A stretch of 64,000 bases of DNA from Streptomyces sp. S4.7 (GTDB lineage: Bacteria > Actinomycetota > Actinomycetes > Streptomycetales > Streptomycetaceae): positions 496,001-560,000 of the forward strand of contig NZ_CP048397.1 in assembly GCF_010384365.1 (NCBI RefSeq), in the 5' to 3' direction. This document shows, piece by piece, positions 48,667 through 56,227 of the stretch. The position numbers and the translations under genes were made by a program. The notes under the pieces are model-generated. The model had not been told where the DNA came from. It saw nothing but the letters and a program-made list of their open reading frames with translations, and made no database searches. Position 1 is the first letter of the stretch. Every line of letters starts with the position of its first letter.

Positions 48667-50088
48667 TCACTTCTTCTTCCCCTTGGGGACGAACATCTTG
48701 ATGTCGGTCAGGCTCGCGCTGCCCCCGTACACGTTCGTGTAGAGGTCTCCGATGACGAAGGAGTCGGGATAGGCCGATCCCGCGGGCCACTGGTCGGGCC
48801 AGCTGGAGCTGCCGTTGTGGTCGTTCTGCACGAGGGTGTTGTTGTAACGCCCGTCGTACTCGCCCGGCTTGACGTTGTAGTGCCAGATCGGCTTGTCGTC
48901 GACGACGAACGGCCGGTGGAAGCGCAGTGTCTGCTGTCCTGCGCGGGCGAAGTTGCCGCTGGCCTCCAGCGTGTAGCCGGTGGCGTCGCGTTCGATCGCG
49001 AAGACGTAGTCCTGGTCGGGCATCAACTCGGGCTGGAGCTCGGCCGCGGACGAGAGCTGCTGCTCGGTGACCCCGTCCAAGCAACTGGTCATGGACCACT
49101 GCGAGTTGCCCGCGAGACCGCCCTTGCCGGGGGTCCAGTTGGGCAGTCCGCTGATCCACATGTTGACCGTGCTGAAGCTGCTGTCCTTGTAGTCGTAGTA
49201 CGTGTCGTTGCCCGAGTTGCAGACCCGGCCGCCGGTGCCCGAGCCGACCCGGTCGGGGTGCTGGGCGAAGGAGTCCATCAGGACCTTGCGGCGGTAGTGC
49301 CAGAAGTGGTTGTTGCGCGGCGCGGGGTTCTGAAAGTCCACGATCGACAGATAGTGGAATCCGTTGTACCCGTAGTTGCCCTCGCGCACGTCCTGCCACT
49401 CGCAGTACGGCGCCGACGCGTCCCCTTCCCAGCCCGGGCTGTTCGACCCCTCGCCCCAGGGGTGCTGGGTCTTGCAGCCGTCCTTGCTGTAACCGTTGAC
49501 GCGGTTGTCGTAGTCGATGGTGCCGTTGCGCTTGCCGCCGAAGTCGAGTGTCTTGAGCTTGTACTCGATGCGGTACTGGTCCGGCAGGGCCTTCGTCGGA
49601 CGGAAGACGGCGCCGCCGGTGTGATCGGGGACCTTCAGCTCGGCGACCGTCCCGCCGGCCGCCGTGCCGTTGGTGATGGACGGCGGCTTCTCGATCCGGC
49701 CGTCCTTGTCCCAGTCGCGCGCGGAGAGCGACGCGGTGAGCCAGCCGCCGTCACCGACCTTGAACTCCTTGCGGTAGGTGGCGAAGGAGTCGAAGGCGGT
49801 GTTCCGCGCGGGCCCGTAGTCGTTGGCGTACCACTTGCCGTTGTCCTCCATGATGGTGTCGAACGGCCGGCTGTACGTCTCACGGGTCCAGGGCGCGCCC
49901 GCGGGGTCCAGCGGCTTGGCGAAGTTCTCCGAGTGGAGCAGCTTCCAGGCCGGTGCCTTGGACTGCTTCGGGGGCTCGGCCGGCCGGTCCGCCGCCGTCG
50001 CCGTCCCGTCGTCCGGGGCCGCGTTCGCGGACCCGAGCGAGAGCGGCAGGAGAGGGCGCCGCGGAGCAGTGCCGTCAGGGCGTACCGA
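48667..50088 (-). CDS. Secreted protein, unknown function, fused in frame to an ALDH remnant
   Basis: About 470 residues of secreted type that begin, in frame, inside an aldehyde-dehydrogenase remnant (open frame from 50808). The signal-peptide end is still visible (LLPLSLGSANA followed by APDDG), but the first part of the signal (ALTALLRGAL) lies in another frame because two bases seem to have been gained near 50053-50057. The mature part is Trp/Tyr/Asp-rich: HSENFAKPLDPAGAPWTRET, TIMEDNGKWYANDYGPARN, NGFHYLSIVDFQNPAP, and HPWGEGSNSPGWEGD with paired Cys; it ends in basic KGKKK. It looks like a concanavalin-type beta-sandwich carbohydrate-binding or hydrolase domain, but I cannot assign a family. 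Export is probably lost unless translation begins internally. Confidence 0.6.
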   Translation of the reverse strand, partial: SVRPDGTAPRRPLLPLSLGSANAAPDDGTATAADRPAEPPKQSKAPAWKLLHSENFAKPLDPAGAPWTRETYSRPFDTIMEDNGKWYANDYGPARNTAFDSFATYRKEFKVGDGGWLTASLSARDWDKDGRIEKPPSITNGTAAGGTVAELKVPDHTGGAVFRPTKALPDQYRIEYKLKTLDFGGKRNGTIDYDNRVNGYSKDGCKTQHPWGEGSNSPGWEGDASAPYCEWQDVREGNYGYNGFHYLSIVDFQNPAPRNNHFWHYRRKVLMDSFAQHPDRVGSGTGGRVCNSGNDTYYDYKDSSFSTVNMWISGLPNWTPGKGGLAGNSQWSMTSCLDGVTEQQLSSAAELQPELMPDQDYVFAIERDATGYTLEASGNFARAGQQTLRFHRPFVVDDKPIWHYNVKPGEYDGRYNNTLVQNDHNGSSSWPDQWPAGSAYPDSFVIGDLYTNVYGGSASLTDIKMFVPKGKKK

Positions 50089-50983
50089 CTCGACGCGTTC
50101 GGCCGCCTCCTCGCTGATCAACGGGCCGACGTCGTTGCCATCCACCAACTGGTCGCCGACGCTGAGTTCGGCCGCGCCCGCCAGCAGCGCCTCGACGAAG
50201 CTGTCGTGCACGCCGTCCTGGACGTAGACGCGTTTGACGGCGCAGCAGATCTGGCCGTTGCCGCGGGCGAGTCTGCCGAGGACGACGGCGTCGGCCGCGG
50301 CTTCGACGTCCGCGTCGTCGCAGACGATGAGGGCGTCGTTGCCGCCGAGTTCGAGGTGGACCTTCTTCAGGGTGTCGGCGGCGCGGCGGGCGATCTCCCG
50401 TCCGGCGGTGGTGCTGCCGGTGAGGCTGACGGCGGCGACGCCGGGGCGCGAGGCGAGTTCCTGGGAGACGCGCACGCCTCCGGTGATCACCCGGTGCGCG
50501 CCTTCGGGCGCGCCCGCCCGCTCGACGAGTTCGCCGATCCGCAGCACGGCGAGCGGACAGCGGGCGGGCGGGTGGACGAGGACGGCGTTGCCGGCGGCGA
50601 GTGCGGCCGTCGCCTTGTGGGCGTACAGCTCGACCGGGTAGTTGAAGGGCACCAGCGCGGCGACCGGGCCGAGTGGCTCGCGGACGGTGACGGCCAGGTG
50701 CTTCTCCAGGCCGGGGACGGCGCCGAGCGGGATCTGCCGGCCGAAGAGGCGGGTGGCCTCCCCGGCGAAGCCGTGAAATATCCGGACAGCGGCGCGCACT
50801 TCCTCCATCGTCTGAAAAGAAGGGCTTGCCGTTCTCGGCGGCGAGCAGGCGTGCCAGGTCGTCGGCCTCGGCCTCGATCAGCTCGGCGACGGTGACGCGC
50901 TCCGGGCCGAAGTCCTCGATCTCGCCCAGCAGTTCGCCGGTTCCTGGGTTACGCACGGGCAGCGGTGCGGTTCGGGTGGACAT
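50089..50983 (-). pseudogene. Aldehyde dehydrogenase remnant
   Basis: MSTRTAPLPVRNPGTGELLG at 50983 is an ALDH-superfamily start. Three lesions follow: about 30 residues are missing between GEIEDFGPERV and EADDLARLLAAENGKP; one extra T in the run at 50815-50818 shifts the frame (GKPFF then QTMEEVRAAVRIFHGFAGEA); and the gene ends after DVGPLISEEAAERVES, losing the C-terminal third. Kept motifs include LVPFNYPVELYAHKATAAL, SLTGSTTAGREIA, LELGGNDALIV and NGQICCAVKR around the catalytic Cys. Related to succinate-semialdehyde-type ALDHs. Inactive. Confidence 0.82.
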
Positions 50984-51095
50984 GCGGCGCTTACTCCCGG
51001 GTGCAGGGCTCGGCAGAAGTGCGTTCGGCACTTCGAACAAGTGGTGGCGATGCTGACGCGCGCTCATTAATTCGTCAACACGTCTTACAAACTGG

Positions 51096-51107
51096 GAAAG
51101 CGCTTTC
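51096..51107. promoter_or_regulatory. LacI-type palindrome upstream of the ALDH remnant
   Basis: GAAAGCGCTTTC, a perfect 12-bp palindrome with the GCGC centre typical of LacI-family sites, 113 bp upstream of the ALDH start and inside the 400-bp spacer to the divergent phosphoesterase gene. Confidence 0.6.
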
Positions 51108-51382
51108 GGGCACGAGTTCTGGACGGCCCCGGCAGGGACCCCGCAGCGCCGTGGACAGCGTCGCTTCCCCGTCCGGTGAACGGCGGGTGAGCGCGTCCCG
51201 GACGCCGCGAGGGGGGCGGGAGAACGTTTGCGGTTGCGAGTGATCCCTGTGCGGTGATCGGCGTCGGCCGTTGCGGCCTCGTTCATACGCGGGCCACGCC
51301 GGGTGCCCAGCATCAGCGGTGGGCCGGGACCTCAACCCCGGCGTCTCGCTGTCGCGACGTACGCACTCGGGGAGAGCGCACC

Positions 51383-53128
51383 ATGTCACGCATCCGCTCC
51401 GCGGTCACCGCTGTCGACCGCCGTTCCTTCCTCGCCGCAGCCGGCGCCGTGAGCCTGTCGACCGGGATCGGCCTGGCGGTCGGTACGGGTGGCGGCTCCG
51501 GCAGCGCCTCCGCCGCGCCCGCGCCCACGGTGCCCGGCGCCCGCACACCGGCCACCACCCCCGCACCCGCCCCGGCCCCCACCGGCCCGTCGGCCGGACG
51601 CACCACGCTCCACTCGCTCGCCACGCCGCGCGACCTGAGCGCCACCTTCCGGCGGCTCGGGGACGGGCCCGGCTGGCGCAGGGTCGTACGGGAACAGTTC
51701 GCTTCCGCCAAGTCCGGCCGCGAGGACCGCCGTACGGTACTCAGCTCCTTCGTCCAGCTCACCGACCTCCATGTGACGGACGTCCAGCACCCGGTGCGCA
51801 CCGAGTACGTACGCAGCCAGTCGTCCGGCGCCTGGCGCCCCCACGAGGCGCTGTCGGTGGCCGGAGCCGTATCGCTCATCGAGCAGGTCAACGCGCTCGG
51901 GACCGGACCGGCGACCGGCGCGCCGCTCACCTTCGCCATGACGACCGGCGACAACACCGACAACAACTCGCTGTGCGAACTCGACTGGTACCTCACCCTG
52001 ATGAGCGGCGGCCTCGTCACTCCCAACAGCGGCGACCGTGAGGCCTACGAGGGCGTGCAGAACTCGGGCCTGCGGATGTACTGGCACCCGCAGGACGGCG
52101 CGCCCGACTCCGACAAGCGTCTGGGCTACCCCCGTATCGACGGATTCCTCGAAGCGGCCCTGCGCCCGCTGCGCAGTCCGGGCCTGGCGCTCCCCTGGTA
52201 CTCGACCGCCGGCAACCACGACGGCATCACCAGCGGCGCGTACGCCGACCGGACCGGCTTCCTCGCCGAATTCGCCGTCGGCGACCGCAAGTTGTACGAC
52301 ATCCCGGACCCGGACGCGGCGACGCTCCTGGCACGGATCTCCCGGGGCGACACCGCCGACGGCGGCGCCCTGATCGCGCTGCTGCGCCGCGAGAAGCGGC
52401 GCATGCGGACGGTCACCGCCGATCCCCGCCGCGCGCCGTTCACCCCACTGCAGTACCTCTCGGCGCATCTGAACCCCGCAAACACCGGGGCGGGGCCGGT
52501 CGGCCACGGCTACACGCGGGACAATCTGGCCGGGGCGAGTCTCGACTACACCTTCTCCATGGGTGAGAACGTCACCGGGATCAGCCTCGACACCACCGAC
52601 CACGGCGGGCACTTCACCGGTTCGCTCGGCACGTCGCAGCTCGACCTGCTGGAGCGGACCCTGAAGGAGCACCGCGACGGGTACGTGGTCCTGTTCACGC
52701 ACCACAACAGCTGGACGATGGGCAACGAGCGGCCCGACCCCGCCCGGCCCGGCGAGGCACGGCACGACGGCGACGAGGTAGTGGCGCTGCTGCGGCGCCA
52801 CCGCTGCGCGGTGGCCTGGATCAACGGGCACAGCCACCGCAACGTGGTACTGCCGCACGGTTCGTTCTGGGAGATCTCCACCGCTTCGCACATCGACTTC
52901 CCGCAGCTCGCGCGGGTCTTCGAGATCGCGGACAACAAGGACGGCACGCTCTCGCTGTTCACCACGCTGATCGAGTCGGCGGCGCCGCGCGAGACCGATC
53001 TCACGGATCTCTCCCAGCCGGGTCTGGCGTCGCTCTACCGGGAGCTCGCGCTCAACGCGCCGGGGAGCCGCCGGGACCTGGCGGGGCTGAAGGACGCGCG
53101 CAACACCGAGTTGCTCCTACGTCGCTGA
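51383..53128 (+). CDS. Tat-exported metallophosphoesterase (TIGR03767-like)
   Basis: 581 residues. Twin-arginine signal VDRRSFLAAAGAVSLSTGIG, a Pro/Ala-rich linker (to ~75), then a calcineurin-like domain: LTDLHVTDVQH (D-x-H), TTGDNTDNN (GD), YSTAGNHDGI (GNHD), LFTHHNSWTM and INGHSHRN (GHxH) supply the two-metal site in the usual order. Actinobacterial proteins of this type are annotated as TIGR03767 phosphoesterases; extracellular phosphate-ester or nucleotide hydrolysis is likely. ATG has GGGGAGAG upstream. Alone in its transcription unit. Confidence 0.9.
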   Translation: MSRIRSAVTAVDRRSFLAAAGAVSLSTGIGLAVGTGGGSGSASAAPAPTVPGARTPATTPAPAPAPTGPSAGRTTLHSLATPRDLSATFRRLGDGPGWRRVVREQFASAKSGREDRRTVLSSFVQLTDLHVTDVQHPVRTEYVRSQSSGAWRPHEALSVAGAVSLIEQVNALGTGPATGAPLTFAMTTGDNTDNNSLCELDWYLTLMSGGLVTPNSGDREAYEGVQNSGLRMYWHPQDGAPDSDKRLGYPRIDGFLEAALRPLRSPGLALPWYSTAGNHDGITSGAYADRTGFLAEFAVGDRKLYDIPDPDAATLLARISRGDTADGGALIALLRREKRRMRTVTADPRRAPFTPLQYLSAHLNPANTGAGPVGHGYTRDNLAGASLDYTFSMGENVTGISLDTTDHGGHFTGSLGTSQLDLLERTLKEHRDGYVVLFTHHNSWTMGNERPDPARPGEARHDGDEVVALLRRHRCAVAWINGHSHRNVVLPHGSFWEISTASHIDFPQLARVFEIADNKDGTLSLFTTLIESAAPRETDLTDLSQPGLASLYRELALNAPGSRRDLAGLKDARNTELLLRR

Positions 53129-53183
53129 CGATCACATAACCAAAGGTTCACAAGTTTTTGAGCCTTAAAATCAAACCTCAACC

Positions 53184-53206
53184 ATTGATTCCGACTGCGA
53201 ATCAAT
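53184..53206. promoter_or_regulatory. AT-rich inverted repeat upstream of the inhibitor gene
   Basis: ATTGATTC (53184-53191) and GAATCAAT (53199-53206), perfect 8-bp arms around seven bases, in an AT-rich patch (53130-53210) between the phosphoesterase stop and the subtilisin-inhibitor gene. Operator or weak terminator cannot be told apart. Confidence 0.4.
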
Positions 53207-53386
53207 CAGTTCCGGCCCATCTCACCGCTCACCCCGCACAGGCCCGGACCGGGCCGCCATGGACACACAGTGCGATCGATGCGACACGCGGAGCGACCAA
53301 AACTGGTCACGGAGCGGGCGAAGCACCCCTGGCGTGAGCAAGACTCACGTCCGTTGTCCGAGACATCGACCCAGGGAGTGTTCGAA

Positions 53387-53917
53387 ATGCGGAGCATCGC
53401 AAGGGCTGCGGCCTGTGGAGCGGTACTGGCCCTCAGTAGCCTGTCCTTCGCCGGAACGGCCGGCGCCGCCCTGCCGTCCGGGGGCTCGCCCACCGGAGGC
53501 ACCGGAGCCTCGGAGGCTGCCACCGGAGAGCCAGCCATCGGAGGCGTGCCGGTCTCGACCGGCACCGCTCCCGACAGAGAGGGGAGTCCGTACGCGCCGT
53601 CGGCGCTGGTGCTGACCGTCACGGACGGTGCCGACCACAAGACGGGGACGGTGCGGCGCGCGGTCACTCTCAGTTGCGCGCCCAGCCCGTCGGGCAGTCA
53701 CCCCGACGCGGTCACGGCGTGCGCCGAACTCAAGAAGAACGGCGCCAAGTTCGACGCGATCACCGCGTCGGCGACGAACCGCGTCTGCACCAAGGAGTGG
53801 GAGCCGGTCACGGTGACGGCCGACGGCGTCTGGGAGGGACGGCGCGTCGACTACGCCCACACCTTCTCCAATTCGTGCGCCATGGACGGGGGCAGGGGCA
53901 CCGTCTTCACCTTCTGA
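53387..53917 (+). CDS. Subtilisin-inhibitor-like (SSI) secreted protease inhibitor, P1 Lys
   Basis: 176 residues. Signal peptide (ARAAACGAVLALSSLSFAGT, AGA), a Gly/Ser/Thr/Pro linker (about 30-65), then the SSI domain: SALVLTVTDG, TLSCAPSPSGSHPDAVTACA, RVCTKEWEPVTVTADGVWEG, and YAHTFSNSCAM ending FTF. Four Cys give the two family disulphides. The reactive-site loop reads C134-T135-K136-E137, so P1 is Lys, pointing to trypsin-like proteases rather than subtilisin (Met in the type protein). The linker before the domain is longer than usual. ATG at 53387 is chosen because it begins the signal peptide. Confidence 0.88.
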   Translation: MRSIARAAACGAVLALSSLSFAGTAGAALPSGGSPTGGTGASEAATGEPAIGGVPVSTGTAPDREGSPYAPSALVLTVTDGADHKTGTVRRAVTLSCAPSPSGSHPDAVTACAELKKNGAKFDAITASATNRVCTKEWEPVTVTADGVWEGRRVDYAHTFSNSCAMDGGRGTVFTF

Positions 53918-53952
53918 GACAGGTCCGGCGACCGGACGCCGGTGACCGGCGG

Positions 53953-53985
53953 CGGCCGGGGCAGGGGTCTTCCCCGCCCCGGCCG
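53953..53985 (+). terminator. Hairpin terminator after the inhibitor gene
   Basis: CGGCCGGGGC pairs with GCCCCGGCCG, extended inward by GGGG/CCCC, 36 bp after the stop. Confidence 0.75.
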
Positions 53986-54323
53986 TCCGGCGTCCGGGCA
54001 CCCCCGCGAGCGCCCGCGACACCCTCCACGCCTTTCACATCCACCGCCTCCGGAAGTGAGGGCCGATGGCGGAATCCGGACAGGATGTCCCAATACCGGC
54101 CCCGAAGGGAGACCGAACTCGGTTTCTCGACAACGGACTTGAGGACTTCGGACGGCATCGCCGCCACGTCACCGGCCCCGTCCTCGCAGGTCCGGGGGAC
54201 GGCGGAGCCGACTACGCCTGACGGATCATCATTTGTGACTTTCCGTGCTGAGACCATTACATCTTCGCCACGTATTGTTACCTCTGTGACTGAAACACAC
54301 TCGTGGGGCAGTGGAGGAGAATC

Positions 54324-54515
54324 ATGCGACCGTTCGCGCTGAACTACGCTTTTCCGGCGGAGAACTCACCGGTCGTCGGACCTTTCACCTACGACTCCAC
54401 GCTCCAGCTGAACGTCCTGCCGGACGGACGTCCCGCGATAGCCGATCGCGCACTGCTGCTGGCCGCCGGGTCGACGACCTCGACGGCCGGCTCCAAGACG
54501 CACTTCGACGACTGA
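54324..54515 (+). CDS. tgmA: Graspetide (ATP-grasp-modified RiPP) precursor, TgmA-like
   Basis: 63 residues. MRPFALNYAFP and FTYDSTLQLNVLPDGRPA form the conserved leader of the ATP-grasp-target RiPP family (TIGR04186 type), and the C-terminal core S50-T-T-S-T-A-G-S-K-T-H-F-D-D63 offers Thr/Ser donors and two terminal Asp acceptors for macrolactone (ester) rings. ATG has GGAGGAG 6 bp upstream. It lies 16 bp before the ATP-grasp ligase gene. The upstream 90 bp are AT-rich and probably hold the promoter. No separate protease or exporter is adjacent. Confidence 0.85.
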   Translation: MRPFALNYAFPAENSPVVGPFTYDSTLQLNVLPDGRPAIADRALLLAAGSTTSTAGSKTHFDD

Positions 54516-54531
54516 CCGCCCTGGTTACCCG

Positions 54532-55464
54532 ATGACTGTGCTGATCCTGACCGCCGAGCAGGACGTCACCGCGGACATGGTCGTGGCCGAGCTGCACCGG
54601 CGCGGCACGCCGCTGGTGCGCTTCGACCCCGCCGATCTGCCGGGCGAGGCGTCGATGTCCGCCGAGTACGTCAGCGGCGACTTCCGCGGTCATCTGTCCG
54701 CGGGCGGACGCCTGTTGGGCATGGACGGGCTGCGCTCGATATGGGTGCGCCGACCGGGCGCGAGCGCGGCCCACGCGCCCAACCCCTCGGCGTGGCTCAC
54801 CGCCGAGTCCGCGCACGCGTTCTTCGGCATGCTGTACTCCACGACGGCGCGCTGGATGAACCATCCGCAGGCGGCGGCCCAGGCGCGGCTCAAGCCCTGG
54901 CAGTTGCGGGTCGCGCACCAGAGCGGGTTCGCCGTACCGCCCACCCTCGTCACCACCTTCCCGCGCATCGCCCGGCTGTTCGCCGCCGAACACCGGGACA
55001 TCGTGGTCAAGTCGATCACCGGCCCGCCCCCCGGTGACCCGCCGGTCTCACTGCCGACCACCCGGGTGGGCGCCGGCGCCGACTTCGAGTCGGTCGCCGC
55101 CGGCCCCACCCTGCTCCAGCGCTACATATCCAAGCGGGCCGACATCCGGCTCACCTGCGTCGGACACCAGTTGTTCGCCGCCCGCAAGGCGGCGACACCC
55201 GATCAGGTGGACGGCCGGTACGGCGAGACCGGCCACCGCTGGGAGCCCGTCGAGGTGCCCGAGCGCATCACCCGCGCCGTGTACGGCTATCTGCGCGTCG
55301 CCCGGCTCGCCTACGGGGCGTTCGACTTCGCCGAGGACGCCGACGGCACCTGGTGGTTTCTCGAATGCAACCAGGGCGGCCAGTTCGGCTTCGTGGAGCT
55401 GGAGACCCGGCAGCCGATCGCCGGGGCCGTGGCCGACTGGCTCGCCGCACCGCCACCCGTCTAG
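54532..55464 (+). CDS. tgmB: ATP-grasp peptide maturase, TgmB-like
   Basis: 310 residues. N-terminal MTVLILTAEQDVTADMVVAE, then a substrate-recognition region (IWVRRPGASAAHAPNP, WMNHPQAAAQARLKPWQLRV), then the ATP-grasp fold (FPRIARLFAAEHRDIVVKSI, TLLQRYISKRADIRLTCVGH, and the Mg/ATP motif FLECNQGGQFGFVELET). It forms ester linkages between Thr/Ser and Asp/Glu side chains of the precursor. This is the GRASP_SAV_5884 type (TIGR04187). The stop codon TAG shares its last base with the left end of a 180-bp inverted-repeat element, so the natural C-terminus may be slightly altered. The methyltransferase usually found next (TgmC/PIMT-like) is absent. Confidence 0.88.
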   Translation: MTVLILTAEQDVTADMVVAELHRRGTPLVRFDPADLPGEASMSAEYVSGDFRGHLSAGGRLLGMDGLRSIWVRRPGASAAHAPNPSAWLTAESAHAFFGMLYSTTARWMNHPQAAAQARLKPWQLRVAHQSGFAVPPTLVTTFPRIARLFAAEHRDIVVKSITGPPPGDPPVSLPTTRVGAGADFESVAAGPTLLQRYISKRADIRLTCVGHQLFAARKAATPDQVDGRYGETGHRWEPVEVPERITRAVYGYLRVARLAYGAFDFAEDADGTWWFLECNQGGQFGFVELETRQPIAGAVADWLAAPPPV

Positions 55465-55643
55465 GTCCTGTCTGCAAACTGGCGTCGTCCGCCCGCAGGG
55501 CGGGGCTCACGGCGTCTGGTGCGTGCGATCGCAGGACGGAGGATCGGTGTGGTGGATGGACTGGGCGTACTTGAGCGAGTCCGACACGCAGCGGGCGTGC
55601 GTGCCAGGCGTCGTGAGCCAGACGCCAGTTCGCAGACAGGACC
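55464..55643. mobile_element. 180-bp MITE-like element with 22-bp terminal inverted repeats
   Basis: Terminal repeats 55464-55485 and 55622-55643 match as inverted copies at 21 of 22 positions (begin GGTCCTGTCTGC). No transposase fits in 180 bp. If the outer CTAG (55461-55464) and CTGG (55642-55645) are taken as target duplications, they fit the 4-bp YTAR-type duplication of IS5-family elements with one change. It abuts the tgmB stop. Confidence 0.75.
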
Positions 55644-56227
55644 TGGACCACCGGCCTGCGAATGGTCGCGGAACCGGGGCGCAGCCGGGCGTCCGGCCGG
55701 GCGGGAAGGGGCTCCCAGGTCGACCGGGACCCGCCGTCGGCCGTAGAGTTGCCGACGCGGTGCGACTGCGAACATTCGGCTGTCGCACGTGCCCTCGCGG
55801 GCCTTCTCGGCGACCCCATTCGCCGGTTACCCGCAGTATTTCCCATGACCGGAATTGGATCGCGGCGGTACGAATCATTGCCCAACCCGTTCTTCAACGG
55901 CGCGCAGAATAGCCGCAGTTGGAGATCTCTTGTTTCACCCGCACGGGCTGTGCAATGGTGAACGCGCTCAGTCGGCAGCAATGCCGAGAGCGCTCAACCG
56001 TTCGATTCGGCGACAGCCGAGCGCCCGGAAAAGGCTCGGCGGCCGTCGTTGTCGACCGCTCTCCCCCGTTCTCCACCCACGGGTCGCTTTCCTGGAGGCG
56101 CCACACCGTCCACAAGGTACGCACCAATCGGACCACCCCCCTTTCAGTCGGCCGAAAATCACTGCCGCCACACACGCGTCAAGGGACTGGACACCCCCCA
56201 CTCAGTGCCCTGGAAGGCAGGACCTCC
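55644..56227. other. Spacer between the MITE-like element and the sigma-like gene
   Basis: About 580 bp with no supportable gene and no trace of the graspetide methyltransferase. It includes AT-richer DNA around 55840-55960 that may hold the promoter of the next gene. Confidence 0.4.

Noticed and set aside
48544..50895. 783-codon open frame on the plus strand opposite the secreted protein and ALDH
   Set aside because: Antisense shadow; repetitive Val/Leu/Gly composition, no recognisable domain.
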